A stretch of 63,379 nt of DNA from the NCBI RefSeq assembly GCF_016863555.1, contig NZ_BOPC01000054.1, forward strand, positions 1-63,379. Reading direction: 5' to 3'. Below are positions 51,011 to 59,602 of this stretch, in pieces. The DNA comes from Micromonospora qiuiae (GTDB lineage Bacteria > Actinomycetota > Actinomycetes > Mycobacteriales > Micromonosporaceae). Below the pieces are notes generated by a model. It was not told the DNA's origin. It worked only from the letters and a program-made list of their open reading frames with translations, and ran no database searches. Each line of letters begins with the position of its first letter. Position 1 is the first letter of the stretch. A program made the position numbers and the translations under genes.

Positions 51011-51736
51011 TCACGTGTCGGGAAAGCTGGTGATGCCGTCCAGGACGGTGGTCAGGTTGTGGTGGAAGGTTTCCTCGGCGTTGAGGTGGGTGCCGTCGAT
51101 GACGAGCCGGGCGACGGTGGGGTAGCGGCCTGTTTCGAGCATGCGGGTCAGGTAGGGCCCGAGCGCGGCCTGCCAGGTGGACATGTCGGTGCCGGTGGAA
51201 CGGGCGGTGCGGCGCTCGGTGACCTCTCTGCGGAGCGCGCCGATGATGAACGCGTTGAGGGCGCCCAGGGCCCGCTGGAGGTCGTCGATACCGCGTACGC
51301 CAGGGGCCTGGCTGAGCGCCGCGGCGGTCGACTCGCCCACGGCGAGCGCGTGAGGTCCCAGGTGTGGCCGTGCGCCGAGCAGGTCGGCGAACCATTCATG
51401 CTCAAGGGCGGCGTCGCGGGTCCGGTGAACGATGGCCAGCACTGTGGCGCGCCACTCGGACTGCTGGCCGGCCTCGGCGATCTGGGCATAGACGGCGTCG
51501 ACCATCAGATCGAGCAGTTCAGATTTGTTGAGCACGTAGTCGTAGAGCCGCATCGGACCGACACCGAGCTCTTTTGCGATCTTGCGAACCGACACTCCGT
51601 CGAGGCCGTGCGCGTCCGCCAGGCGGATCGCCGTAGCCGCGATCTTCGCGCGGCTCAGCGGCACCGGCGCTGCCCGCGGCTGAGGCTCGGGCCGCTCCCA
51701 GACGGACAACACATCGCTACCGTGCAGTGTATCCAC
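51011..51736 (-). CDS. TetR-family regulator (TetR_C type) of the flavin monooxygenase
   Basis: About 241 residues: helix-turn-helix near residues 45-70 (GVSVRKIAKELGVGPMRLYDYV) and a TetR_C-like all-helical C-terminal domain. The first 25 residues before the DNA-binding domain are Pro/Arg-rich. Start taken as GTG 51736; no strong ribosome binding site, so expression may be nearly leaderless. Divergent from the TetX-like monooxygenase 24 bases away; the palindrome TACAGTGTA lies between. Resembles the TetR/TetX-like antibiotic-inactivation pairs common in actinobacteria. Confidence 0.87.
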   Translation of the reverse strand: MDTLHGSDVLSVWERPEPQPRAAPVPLSRAKIAATAIRLADAHGLDGVSVRKIAKELGVGPMRLYDYVLNKSELLDLMVDAVYAQIAEAGQQSEWRATVLAIVHRTRDAALEHEWFADLLGARPHLGPHALAVGESTAAALSQAPGVRGIDDLQRALGALNAFIIGALRREVTERRTARSTGTDMSTWQAALGPYLTRMLETGRYPTVARLVIDGTHLNAEETFHHNLTTVLDGITSFPDT

Positions 51737-51740
51737 GAAA

Positions 51741-51749
51741 TACAGTGTA
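51741..51749. promoter_or_regulatory. TetR operator candidate
   Basis: TACAGTGTA is a perfect palindrome around a central G, between the two divergent starts. The heptamer CAGTGTA occurs twice in direct orientation (51725-51731 and 51743-51749), suggesting two tandem sites overlapping both promoters. Confidence 0.55.
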
Positions 51750-51760
51750 CGGTAACGGGG

Positions 51761-52900
51761 ATGAAGACGAGAATCGCGATCGCCGGTGGTGGGCTCGGCG
51801 GCCTGACGCTGGCCCGAATCCTGCACCGGCACGGCATCGACGCGGTGGTGTACGAACGCGAGGCAGGCCGATCTGCGCGATCACAGGGCGGCTCGCTCGA
51901 CCTGCACCCGGAGTCCGGGCAGCAGGCCCTGGCCGAGGCGGGCCTCGCCGCCCGGTTCCGGTCCGAGGCACGACCGGAGGGCGAGGAACATCGCATCCTC
52001 GACCCGACCGGACGAACCCTCGTGCATCACAAGCCGCAACCCGGCGCATTCTCCGGACGCCCTGAGATCGACCGCACCGCACTACGTGATCTTCTGCTTG
52101 ACTCGCTCCCCGGCGACGCGGTGGCGTGGCAGCACCGGCTCGTCGCGGCGACGCCACGACGCGGCGGAGGCTTCGGGCTGGCGTTCGATGGTGGTCACAG
52201 CGCCGACTGCGACGTCCTCATCGGCGCCGACGGCGCACGTTCGGTCGTCCGATCGCTGCTGACCGACGCGGCGCTGTCCCACGTGGCGACCTTGGTGGAG
52301 CTCAGCATCAGCGACGCCGACCGGCGCCACCCGGATCTCGCGGAGCTGGTCGGCCCCGGCAACCTGTGGTGCGTCGGCGTGAACCAGATCCTCGCAGCGC
52401 AACGCCTCGGCGACGGCAGCATTCGAGTCGGGATCTCCCTACCCGCGGTCGATCGCCACCTGGACACCTACCGCAGCAAACGCGCCGTGCTGGACATGTT
52501 CGACGGCTGGGACCCCAGCCTCACCGCACTGATCGAAGCCGGCGACAGCCCGCCCACGCCGCGCAGGATCGAGGCGATGCCCACCGGTACACGCTGGACC
52601 CACCAGCCGGGCGTCACCCTCATCGGTGACGCCGCGCACCTCATGCCGCCGGTCGGCGAGGGCGCCAACCAAGCCATGCTCGACGCCGCCGAACTCGCCG
52701 CCGAACTCGCCAACAATCCCGCCGACCCCGACCTGGCGATTTGCAGGTACGAGGAGGCGATGTTCACCAGGATCCACCCGATCGCCGAAATGTCCGCACG
52801 AGTCCAGGCGATGATGCTGTCCCCCACTGCGGCCGACGACATCACCCGCTTCTTCACGTCGGGGCCCACCGAGCCGGCAGTCGATCCCGTCGGTGTTTAG
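51761..52900 (+). CDS. FAD-dependent aromatic hydroxylase, TetX/rifampicin-monooxygenase-like
   Basis: Group A flavin monooxygenase of 379 residues using NADPH and oxygen. Motifs: N-terminal IAIAGGGLGGLTLARIL, the central DVLIGADGARSVVR, and the third FAD segment VTLIGDAAHLMPPVGEGANQ. No membrane anchor or C-terminal domain. ATG 51761 is 24 bases from the divergent TetR start. Related proteins inactivate tetracyclines and other aromatic antibiotics or hydroxylate polyketides. With its own TetR and no biosynthetic partners, drug inactivation is the better guess. Confidence 0.9.
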   Translation: MKTRIAIAGGGLGGLTLARILHRHGIDAVVYEREAGRSARSQGGSLDLHPESGQQALAEAGLAARFRSEARPEGEEHRILDPTGRTLVHHKPQPGAFSGRPEIDRTALRDLLLDSLPGDAVAWQHRLVAATPRRGGGFGLAFDGGHSADCDVLIGADGARSVVRSLLTDAALSHVATLVELSISDADRRHPDLAELVGPGNLWCVGVNQILAAQRLGDGSIRVGISLPAVDRHLDTYRSKRAVLDMFDGWDPSLTALIEAGDSPPTPRRIEAMPTGTRWTHQPGVTLIGDAAHLMPPVGEGANQAMLDAAELAAELANNPADPDLAICRYEEAMFTRIHPIAEMSARVQAMMLSPTAADDITRFFTSGPTEPAVDPVGV

Positions 52901-53013
52901 CCGGCGCAGGCTCTCCCCGGTCTGCGGCCAGATCCGGACGGCCGTGTGACCCGAGGGGCAAAGACGTTATGAGCACACTGTCACAGCCAGTGCTCGCCGC
53001 CGGATCGGGGCGG

Positions 53014-53062
53014 TCCCGGATGGTGCCCGCACGCCTGTGAGGGCGAAGGGCACCATCCGGGA
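53014..53062. terminator. Strong bidirectional hairpin terminator
   Basis: TCCCGGATGGTGCCC (53014-53028) and GGGCACCATCCGGGA (53048-53062) form a perfect 15-bp stem with a 19-base loop, between the convergent monooxygenase and membrane-protein genes. The clearest terminator in the window. Confidence 0.9.
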
Positions 53063-53077
53063 TCATGTGTGTGGCTG

Positions 53078-53932
53078 TCAGCCGACGACTTGGGCGGCGA
53101 TGGCCGTCGCGGCCGTGCGCAGTTCGGCCTTGGTCAGCAGTGGTGTCTTGCTGGTGACCCCGCTGCCGTCGCCTCCGAAATAGTTCACCGCCAACAAATG
53201 CAGGTGGTAGCCCTGCGGAAGCTCGACCTGCACTCGGTAGAAGCGGTACTGCTTGCCGTTCTTGGCCGGGCTGGTCTCGGTGGTCTCCACCACCTCGAGG
53301 CCCTCGGCGGTCGTCGACGTTCGGCAGGTACCGGCTTTCATGCCGTCATCGCACTCGATCACCGGCGCACAGACGTGCGGTCCGGAGCCCGAATCAAGGC
53401 CGGCGCCGCCCTGCGAGTCGCAGGTGTCCGGTCGAACCCACATGTAGAAGCCGGCTTTCTTGCCGTGGCGGGCCACACCGGAGCGGGCGGCCCATCCCAC
53501 CGGATCACGCTCGGCGTACATCGCCGGGTGACCGTCCGGGAGGCGCTTCTCACCTGGGACGTCGGGCATGTAGATCCATCGGAGGTCGGGTGCCGCCCCG
53601 GCGACTGCCGTCTCGAGTGCCACCCGCAGCCGATCGAGGGTCTGCTGGATCGCCTCCGGGTCGCTGGTGTCCAGCCGTAGACCGGAGGCCGGCGCGGAGG
53701 GGGACGCCGCCGCAACGGCGGGCGCCGCCACCGGCGGCCCAGGCTGAGGCCCGGCGCCACCGCTCAAGGCGACGCCGACCGAGATTGCGAGGCCGGTCGC
53801 CGCCAGAGCGAAACCGCCCCCCGCCATGCTGCGCAGCAGGCTCCCGCGCCGCTCGCGTTGAATGATCCGGTCGACGTCGACCGTCGACGGCGGTGGAGTG
53901 CCGATGTGCTCGTCGAAAATCTGCTGATTCAT
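53078..53932 (-). CDS. Membrane-anchored partner of the SigE-family sigma factor
   Basis: 284 residues: a short cytosolic N-terminus, one membrane helix at about residues 37-58 (SMAGGGFALAATGLAISVGV), an Ala/Pro-rich linker, then an extracytoplasmic domain with four cysteines. The start overlaps the sigma gene stop as ATGA. Such partners of SigE-type sigma factors are assumed to sense envelope signals, but a canonical zinc anti-sigma motif (HxxxCxxC) is absent, so an anti-sigma role is uncertain. Gene ends at the strong terminator at 53014-53062. Confidence 0.7.
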   Translation of the reverse strand: MNQQIFDEHIGTPPPSTVDVDRIIQRERRGSLLRSMAGGGFALAATGLAISVGVALSGGAGPQPGPPVAAPAVAAASPSAPASGLRLDTSDPEAIQQTLDRLRVALETAVAGAAPDLRWIYMPDVPGEKRLPDGHPAMYAERDPVGWAARSGVARHGKKAGFYMWVRPDTCDSQGGAGLDSGSGPHVCAPVIECDDGMKAGTCRTSTTAEGLEVVETTETSPAKNGKQYRFYRVQVELPQGYHLHLLAVNYFGGDGSGVTSKTPLLTKAELRTAATAIAAQVVG

Positions 53933-54426
53933 GAAACGCTCCCAGATGAGTACGCCAGGGTGCGCAACGTCTCGAGCCCTCGCGCCGACTGGCTTTTGAC
54001 CGTTCCCGCGGAGATTCCCAGCAGTCCCGCGGTTTCCTCGACCGAGTGGTCGAGGTAGAAGCGCAGCACAACGACTGCGCGCTGCCGTGGCGCCAGATGC
54101 GCCAGCAACCCCGTCAGCTGATTCCGGTCGTCGACCCGGTCCGGGTGCGTCCAGCCGGTCTCCGGTGGATCCTCCACCGGCTGTTCCCGCCGCCAGGGCC
54201 GGCGGCGCTCGTCGAGCCAGGACCTCGTCAACATCCGCTGGGCGTACGCGTCAGGGTTGTCGGACGAGATCACCCTGCGCCAGTGCCGGTAGAGCTTGCC
54301 CACAACGATCGATACCAGGTCGTCCGCGGCGTGCCAGTCATGACACAGCAGGTACGCCGCGCGTCGCCAGCGGTCCATGCGAGCACCGACGAACGCCCGG
54401 AAGTCGTCCTCCTCGGACTTCTTCAC
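53929..54426 (-). CDS. ECF RNA polymerase sigma factor, SigE family
   Basis: About 165 residues with sigma region 2 (RAAYLLCHDWHAADDLVSIV) and region 4 (LTGLLAHLAPRQRAVVVLRF followed by the HSVEETAGLLGISAGTVKSQ helix-turn-helix). These are the hallmarks of the actinobacterial SigE-like (SigE70) group. Start GTG 54426 follows AAGGAG at a spacing of 4; ATG 54441 is an alternative. Overlaps the membrane partner gene. Promoter lies in 54427-54560. Directs RNA polymerase to an unknown stress regulon. Confidence 0.9.
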   Translation of the reverse strand: MKKSEEDDFRAFVGARMDRWRRAAYLLCHDWHAADDLVSIVVGKLYRHWRRVISSDNPDAYAQRMLTRSWLDERRRPWRREQPVEDPPETGWTHPDRVDDRNQLTGLLAHLAPRQRAVVVLRFYLDHSVEETAGLLGISAGTVKSQSARGLETLRTLAYSSGSVS

Positions 54427-54559
54427 GCTGCTCCTTCCCATCGCTTCCACTCGCACGACGGAGCGAACTTGCGCCGGGGTTGCATCGGAATCGAGCTTTG
54501 AAGAATCCGGGCATTGCGGGGACCACGAGCGGAGTACACGCGGTCGGTTGCCCCGGAGC

Positions 54560-54617
54560 TCGTCGTGTTGGATCTGGGCCCTGTCGAGCTGAGAGCGTGA
54601 ACGGATCGAGGTGATTG
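54560..54617. repeat. Dispersed ~58-bp repeat, copy 2
   Basis: Second copy of the segment at 50886-50943, same orientation. The two copies bracket the 3.6-kb block holding the TetR/monooxygenase and sigma/partner genes. Directly after it the truncated GNAT gene begins. Confidence 0.7.
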
Positions 54618-55139
54618 GCCCACGATGCCGAGACGCCGAGCGCGGTCTCGGTCACCCGGCACGGACCACCACGGCTCGTGACCTTCGCGGGTGGTCGCGG
54701 ATTGTCGCCTATCGCGATCTCGGCGGCGCGGACGCCGATGCGATTCGGCGACTCGTCCCCGCAGCGCTCGCCCAATACGCAGTACGAGGCCTTCGGTGAC
54801 GCTGGCGGCGATGACATGGCGAACGCCATTCTGCGCCGCCTGGCTTGCGATGACGGAATGGAGTTGTGGGTTGCCGAGGCCGACGGGCGGATCGTCAGTG
54901 CCGGGCGGCTGGAACCGGTGCCCGGGACCAACTTCGCCGGGATCTGGGATGGCGCGACCCGTGCGGAGTGGCGTGGCCGCGGGATCTACCGCGCCTTGAC
55001 GGCCGCGCGAGCCCGCTCAGCACCCGGTATGGGCAAGACGCTCATCAACAGCGACTCCACCGAGTACTCGCGCCCAATCCTCGAACGCTCCGGTCTGGTC
55101 AAGGTCTCGACAACAACGCCCTACAACTGGCGGCGGTGA
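54615..55139 (+). pseudogene. N-terminally truncated GNAT acetyltransferase
   Basis: From about 54,800 the frame reads as the C-terminal half of a GNAT protein: LWVAEADGRIVSAGRLEPVP, then the acetyl-CoA loop TRAEWRGRGIYRALTAARAR and a typical end SRPILERSGLVKVSTTTPY. The first 60 codons from 54615 have no family resemblance and lie next to the 58-bp repeat, so the N-terminal part (usually about 100 residues in this family) is lost. It could still be translated, but the acceptor-binding half would be missing. Confidence 0.6.
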
Positions 55140-55176
55140 CGGCCCCCTCAGGGCGCGACCGGACCGAACGTGCGGG

Positions 55177-56328
55177 TCAGGGTTGTCGGGTCAGGCCGAG
55201 GATGGCGGCCAGTCGCGCCACGTCGGCCGGTGCCGGTCCGCGTTGGATGATCTCGGCGAGGAGGGTACGGGCGGCCGGTCGGCTGCGGACTTCGGCGGGG
55301 GCGATGGTGTCGGCGTGGAGCAGGGCTTGGCCAGCTTGGGTGGGGTTGCCGGTGTCGAGGTGCATCCGGGTGGCGTCGATGAGGTGGGCGGCGCGGTGTT
55401 CGGGTGGTAGGCGTCGGAAGCCGTCGCTGCGGATGGCGTGTTGGTGGTGGTGGATGGCTTCGGTGGTGTCGCCGAGGTGGTGGGCGGCGAGGGAGCGCGC
55501 CAACTGGACGGCGGTCGGTGCGAAGCCGGTGTGGTGGGGGTCGGTGTGGTTGGCACGCTGATCAGCCAGGCCGGTGGCGTGGTCGAGCAGGTCGTGGGTG
55601 TTGCGGCGGTCGCCGGTGCCGGCGGCGGCGAGGCCGGCTTGGAGGAAGAGGGCTCCGCGTACGGTGTCGTCGTCTGCGGTGCCGGTGGCGGTGAGGGCGG
55701 CGGTGAGCGCGAGGTGGTGGTGGCCGAGGGCGCGCAGGGCTTGGGTGACGGCGATGGTGGCGGTGGTGGTGAGGGTGGGGATGTCGGCGGCGGTGGTGAC
55801 GGCCCGGTCGGCGGCGAGCCAGGCGAGGTGGGGGTGGTCGAGTTTGATCAGGACGTTGGCGGTGATGCGGTAGGTGGCGGCGAGCAGGCTTCGGGTGCCG
55901 TGGGTGGTGTCGAGCAGGGCGGGCAGGGCGTCGAGTAGTTGGGGGTAGCGGGCGTGGTGGTAGGTCATCCAGGCGTGGGCGACCTGCCGGCGCGCCTGGT
56001 CTGCGGTGACGGTTCGCTGGGGTCGATCGTGGTAGTGGGCGAGGGCGGCGCGGACGGCGTCGACTCCGTCGAGTTTGGGGGCGGTCGGTGGTGGTTGGCG
56101 GGGGCCGAGGAGGATGTCGGGGTCGAGGCGTAGGACGTCGGCGATGTCGCGGATGACGGAGTAGCGGTCGAGTTTGCGCACGCCGCGTTCGATTTTGTCG
56201 ACCCAGCTTTTGGATTTGCCGAGCCGGTCGGCGAAGGTCTGCTGGCTCATGCCCCGGTTGGCGCGTAGTTCGGCTACCCGTCGGCCGAGGGGTATCGAGT
56301 TGTGGTCGCGTCGGTGCGGGCGATTCAT
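55177..56328 (-). CDS. XRE-family helix-turn-helix regulator with TPR-like C-terminus
   Basis: 383 residues. N-terminal XRE helix-turn-helix (LGRRVAELRANRGMSQQTFA, then KSKSWVDKIERG), followed by a long Ala/His/Asp-rich helical repeat region resembling tetratricopeptide repeats, as in actinobacterial quorum or morphology regulators. ATG 56328 follows GGAGGGG. It overlaps by ATGA the small membrane protein upstream. Long glycine-rich frames on the opposite strand are artefacts of its codon use. Target unknown. Confidence 0.85.
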   Translation of the reverse strand: MNRPHRRDHNSIPLGRRVAELRANRGMSQQTFADRLGKSKSWVDKIERGVRKLDRYSVIRDIADVLRLDPDILLGPRQPPPTAPKLDGVDAVRAALAHYHDRPQRTVTADQARRQVAHAWMTYHHARYPQLLDALPALLDTTHGTRSLLAATYRITANVLIKLDHPHLAWLAADRAVTTAADIPTLTTTATIAVTQALRALGHHHLALTAALTATGTADDDTVRGALFLQAGLAAAGTGDRRNTHDLLDHATGLADQRANHTDPHHTGFAPTAVQLARSLAAHHLGDTTEAIHHHQHAIRSDGFRRLPPEHRAAHLIDATRMHLDTGNPTQAGQALLHADTIAPAEVRSRPAARTLLAEIIQRGPAPADVARLAAILGLTRQP

Positions 56329-56456
56329 CGGTTCCCCTCCACGGGCGGCATGGCGTGGGTGGGCTCGCCGCAGCGTGGGCACCACCGCGACTTCACCCGA
56401 AACGCGAACAACCCAGCCAGGAACCCCAGCAGCACGCCACTGAGCAGCATCATCAT
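56325..56456 (-). CDS. Small membrane protein with CPRCG motif
   Basis: About 43 residues: one hydrophobic helix (LLSGVLLGFLAGLFAF), then a basic stretch and CPRCG, a likely zinc-ribbon knuckle on the cytosolic side. The exact start among several GTG/ATG codons at 56453-56465 is unclear. Its stop overlaps the XRE start (ATGA), so the two are co-translated; it may tether or modulate the XRE regulator. Confidence 0.55.
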   Translation of the reverse strand: MMMLLSGVLLGFLAGLFAFRVKSRWCPRCGEPTHAMPPVEGNR

Positions 56457-56689
56457 CACCTCGACACCCACGGCCGCTCGCCTTCCTGCGAGACCGAGAG
56501 CCGAAACCGTGTCCGCAGCCATGGACACATCGGAGGGAGGTGACCCGTAGCGAGGGCAGGGCCGGTTCGGCGTTGTGCATAGGAAGTAGCGCGCATCGCA
56601 GATCCCTTCGGGGCGCTGGCAAGCCCTCACGCCGGGGGTCTTGGTCTGATGACCGTGAGTGAGGGCTCTCTTTGTCTCCGCTCATCGCA

Positions 56690-56705
56690 AGTTAGCGCAC
56701 TAACT
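56690..56705. promoter_or_regulatory. GntR-type operator candidate
   Basis: AGTTAG-CGCA-CTAACT, a perfect 6-bp inverted repeat in the divergent region between the GntR gene (starts 56829) and the small membrane protein/XRE operon. A TATGCT -10-like box follows about 30 bases on. Probably an autoregulatory GntR site controlling both directions. I see no gene in 56457-56828. Confidence 0.6.
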
Positions 56706-56828
56706 CCGCGGCGTGAAGTAGGTAAGTGCGCGAGCTATGCTCATGTCGGATGGCGCCCTTGTTTGCTACACCCTTGGGTGCATGGTCGACTTGACCCGGA
56801 TACCTGCGCCAACCCGGAAGGGCTGTCC

Positions 56829-57620
56829 ATGACCAACAAGGAACCGCCGAACTACCAGCGCATCGTGGACGACCTGCGCTCGCGGATCCTCTCTGGTGAA
56901 CTGGCTCCGGGTCACAAGCTCCCCACCGAAAAGGAGCTACAGCAGCGATGGGGCTTCTCCACGACCATCGTCAAGCACGCCCTCACCCTGCTGCGCAGTG
57001 AAGGGCTCATCGAGGGCCGACGCGGCTCCGGCAACTACGTGCGCGACCGGACCCAACTCGTGCGTCGCGCCCACTCCCGAGACATGCGTAAGCGCCTCGG
57101 CAGCACATCGCCATTCGCGCGAGACAGCGAAGCGGCCGGGAGGCAACCGAGCTGGGAGTCGGAGAGCAAGAAGATCCCTGCGACGCCACACGTCGCGGGA
57201 CGACTCGGCATCCGGCCCGGCGACTCGGTGATGCACACCAAGTACCGGTACCTCGCGGACGGCGATCCCATCCAACTTGCGGACTCGTACGAGCCGCTCG
57301 CCGTCACCGGAGGTACGCAGGTCGAGTATCCCGAGCAGGGGCCGGTCATCGGCGTTGTCGCCCGGATGGACTTCATCGGCGTAGCCATCGACCGGTTCGT
57401 CGAAGAGGTCACCACTCGACCGGCGATGCCCGAGGAGATTACCGCCCTCGAACTCGACCCGCGCAGCGGCAGGTGGGTAATCGCGATTGAGCGCACCTAC
57501 TACGCCGGGCCGACCGCAGTCGAGACCGCCGACATCGTCTTCCCCGGCGACCGATACCGCCTCGTCTACGAGATGCCCATCGACCCCTGGCCGCCGTCAA
57601 AGGAGGCCGAGACTCCCTGA
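56829..57620 (+). CDS. GntR-family transcriptional regulator (HutC/UTRA type)
   Basis: 263 residues: N-terminal winged helix (IVDDLRSRILSGELAPGHKL, then the FSTTIVKHALTLL recognition helix) and a C-terminal UTRA ligand domain with paired KYRYLADGDPIQLADSY and the ERTYYAG strand. ATG 56829 follows GGAAGGG. The arrangement of GntR opposite an XRE-type gene with an AGTTAG palindrome between is like KorSA-type control regions of actinomycete integrative elements, but no plasmid replication, integrase or transfer gene is present here. Confidence 0.87.
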   Translation: MTNKEPPNYQRIVDDLRSRILSGELAPGHKLPTEKELQQRWGFSTTIVKHALTLLRSEGLIEGRRGSGNYVRDRTQLVRRAHSRDMRKRLGSTSPFARDSEAAGRQPSWESESKKIPATPHVAGRLGIRPGDSVMHTKYRYLADGDPIQLADSYEPLAVTGGTQVEYPEQGPVIGVVARMDFIGVAIDRFVEEVTTRPAMPEEITALELDPRSGRWVIAIERTYYAGPTAVETADIVFPGDRYRLVYEMPIDPWPPSKEAETP

Positions 57621-57715
57621 CACGCCGTCGTGAGACGGCATCGGGATTCCCTTCAATTGGCGGCGTCTCCACAGCATCGGCCGGCAGGTGAGGTGTGAGC
57701 AGATCTTTCCCACGT

Positions 57716-58666
57716 TCAGCCGAGGGCGGAGGTGCTTGAGTCCGAGCAGGTGGCCGAGTGCACGGCGATCCCCGCGGCTGTCGCGGTCGTGGCCAGGGGG
57801 AACATCAGGAGCACGGCGACGACAGCGGCACCGAGCAGAGCTCGTGCGGGCGACCTGGGCGGGGCGGGAGTGAGCAGTCGGCGCACTCGATCTGCGGCAG
57901 TGCCGCCGGCGCCGAGGGCATGGCCGGGAGTGGAACCGGCGAGTCGGACGATGGCGGCGGCCACGGTGTGGCGGCCGTGCTGTGCGCCGGCCTGGTCGTC
58001 GGCGAGGTGCTCGACGAGGCGGCGGATCTCGTTCTCGGCGGTGCGGGCCAGGGGCAGCCCGGGCAGGGCTCGGCGGAAGGCGGCCGCGATGGCCACGAGC
58101 AGGTGGTGCCGACCGCGGAGATGGGCGCGTTCGTGCCGCAGCACCGCCTCGAGTTGCTGCGGGGTCAGCGCGTCGAGTGCACCGCGGGTGACGACTACGT
58201 GTCCGGGTCTGCCGGGCAGGCAATAGACCATCGGTGTGGCGTGGTCCACCACGGTGCAATCGACGGCCGGTCCTGGTCGGGACACGGGGGACAGCGCCGC
58301 CAGGTGGTGGCGCCGCCACCGTCGGGCTGCGTGGAGGGTGGCGAGCGTGCTGATCGTGAGGCGGGCGGCGAGTACGGCGGTGGCGGCCAGGGCGAGCGCG
58401 GCGAGGGTCTCGTTGGGCGCGCCGAGGCGTGCCAGGGCGCGGACGCAGGCCTCGACGACGCCGTCGAGGCCTGTGGCAAGCGCGGTGGGCGGCACGGCGA
58501 CGAGCAGCCCGGCGCTCAGGACGGCTCCGGTCGCCGAGACCAGGGCGCCGAGCCACAGGCCGATCGCGATGCGCGGGGCGGTCCGAGTCCAGGGCCGGGC
58601 GGCGATGGCACGTGGCGCAGCCACGGCGACGGCAGTTGCCCAGGCGAGCAGGAGAAGACTGGTCAT
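57716..58666 (-). CDS. M56 (BlaR1/MecR1-like) membrane metallopeptidase
   Basis: 316 residues with N-terminal membrane helices, a cytosolic zinc protease domain and a C-terminal helix. The zinc motif is RHERAH (HExxH) near residue 177, with the downstream Glu in LVEHLADDQAG. No penicillin-binding sensor domain, so the signal is sensed in another way. Gene start overlaps the BlaI gene stop (ATGA). It is expected to inactivate the BlaI repressor when a signal arrives. Confidence 0.88.
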   Translation of the reverse strand: MTSLLLLAWATAVAVAAPRAIAARPWTRTAPRIAIGLWLGALVSATGAVLSAGLLVAVPPTALATGLDGVVEACVRALARLGAPNETLAALALAATAVLAARLTISTLATLHAARRWRRHHLAALSPVSRPGPAVDCTVVDHATPMVYCLPGRPGHVVVTRGALDALTPQQLEAVLRHERAHLRGRHHLLVAIAAAFRRALPGLPLARTAENEIRRLVEHLADDQAGAQHGRHTVAAAIVRLAGSTPGHALGAGGTAADRVRRLLTPAPPRSPARALLGAAVVAVLLMFPLATTATAAGIAVHSATCSDSSTSALG

Positions 58667-59055
58667 GCTGGCTTCGGCCGGTCGTGCAGGATGGCGCGTA
58701 GCAGGGCCGCCTCTTCGGGGCTCATGGTCTCGACAAATCGGGCGAGGGCGGCGTGCTGGTCGCCGGCGGAGGAGAGCGCGTCGGCCATCACCTGGCTGAT
58801 GTGTTCCTCCCGGCCGATGCGGGGCCGGTAGCGGTAGGCGCGGCCGACCAGCTCCCGCTGCGCCCAGCCCTTGCGGTGAAGATTGTCCAGGACCGTCATC
58901 ACCGTCGTGTAGGCCAGGCCCTTGCCGGTGAGCGAGTCGACCATCTGTCGGACCGTGAGCGGAGCATCCGCCGCCCAGAGCCGGTTCATCACCTCCGACT
59001 CCAAGGGGCCGAGGGAGCGTTCCGCGCCACGGTCACGGCGCCCGGGCCTGATCAT
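58663..59055 (-). CDS. BlaI/MecI/CopY-family repressor
   Basis: 130 residues with the winged-helix pattern of BlaI: LGPLESEVMNRLWAADAPLTV, VRQMVDSLTGKGLAYTTVMT and the LDNLHRKGWAQRE wing. Start ATG 59055 overlaps the stop of the CPVC membrane protein gene. The operator is probably the inverted repeat at 59544-59570 in the divergent promoter region, so BlaI controls its own operon and the DsbA/CcdA operon. Confidence 0.9.
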   Translation of the reverse strand: MIRPGRRDRGAERSLGPLESEVMNRLWAADAPLTVRQMVDSLTGKGLAYTTVMTVLDNLHRKGWAQRELVGRAYRYRPRIGREEHISQVMADALSSAGDQHAALARFVETMSPEEAALLRAILHDRPKPA

Positions 59056-59513
59056 CGCTCGACCCTACCGCCCGACGCGGGTACCGGGCACTGCCGCTCA
59101 CCGAGCAGCCGCCGCCGCAGCGCCCAACCGAGCAGGACGATCGACGCAACGGCCAGTAGCGGTTGGGCCGGCGCGAACCAGGTCATAGCGCCGCTGGTCC
59201 CGAGCGCGAGCAGCACGAGCTTGTTGCAGACCGGGCAGCCCACCGCGAGCAGCGACAGCACACCGCCCACCGCGCCCACCCGTTGCTCCGTTCGAGGGGA
59301 CGGCGTCGCGTTCGCAGGCCGGACGTAGGTGGCCAGCAGCAGGCCCGACAGCGCCGCAGTGACAGCCAGGACCGGCCAGGCCCACCAGGTCACCGGAACG
59401 CTGCGGCCGAACAGCGGCGTGTCGAGCAGGTCGGTTGGCACGGCGATCATCACCGCGATGGTGACCCCGCCGACCACCGCGACGACCAGCCGGCGCGGTG
59501 TCCAGCTGCGCAT
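59052..59513 (-). CDS. Membrane protein with intramembrane CPVC motif
   Basis: 153 residues with about four membrane helices. GCPVCNKLVLLALGTSGAM places a CxxC at the start of a helix, a redox-active arrangement. ATG 59513 follows GAGGAGGG, so the 39-codon extension upstream is rejected. First gene of the BlaI/M56 operon and divergent from a DsbA-like protein and a CcdA-like transporter, which suggests it passes electrons or disulfides across the membrane. Family function not established. Confidence 0.7.
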   Translation of the reverse strand: MRSWTPRRLVVAVVGGVTIAVMIAVPTDLLDTPLFGRSVPVTWWAWPVLAVTAALSGLLLATYVRPANATPSPRTEQRVGAVGGVLSLLAVGCPVCNKLVLLALGTSGAMTWFAPAQPLLAVASIVLLGWALRRRLLGERQCPVPASGGRVER

Positions 59514-59543
59514 GGTGGCCCTCCTCACCCTTGTACGAACCAT

Positions 59544-59570
59544 CCTAGTACTAGGCTGCATAGTACTAGG
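59544..59570. promoter_or_regulatory. BlaI operator
   Basis: CCTAGTACTA (59544-59553), 7-base spacer, TAGTACTAGG (59561-59570): a perfect 10-bp inverted repeat containing TACTA/TAGTA half-sites typical of BlaI/MecI operators. Lies between the divergent CPVC protein/BlaI/M56 operon and the DsbA/CcdA operon, able to repress both. Confidence 0.9.
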
Positions 59571-59602
59571 ACAGATAGCAGACACGTTCCCAGGGAGCTG
59601 CC

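Noticed and set aside
55404..55938. Gly/Val-rich plus-strand frames resembling repeat proteins
   Set aside because: They are the antisense of the Ala/His/Asp-rich TPR-like part of the XRE regulator.
56690..57620. Integrative plasmid (pSAM2-type) control region
   Set aside because: GntR plus palindrome looks similar, but no integrase, excisionase, replication or transfer gene accompanies it.
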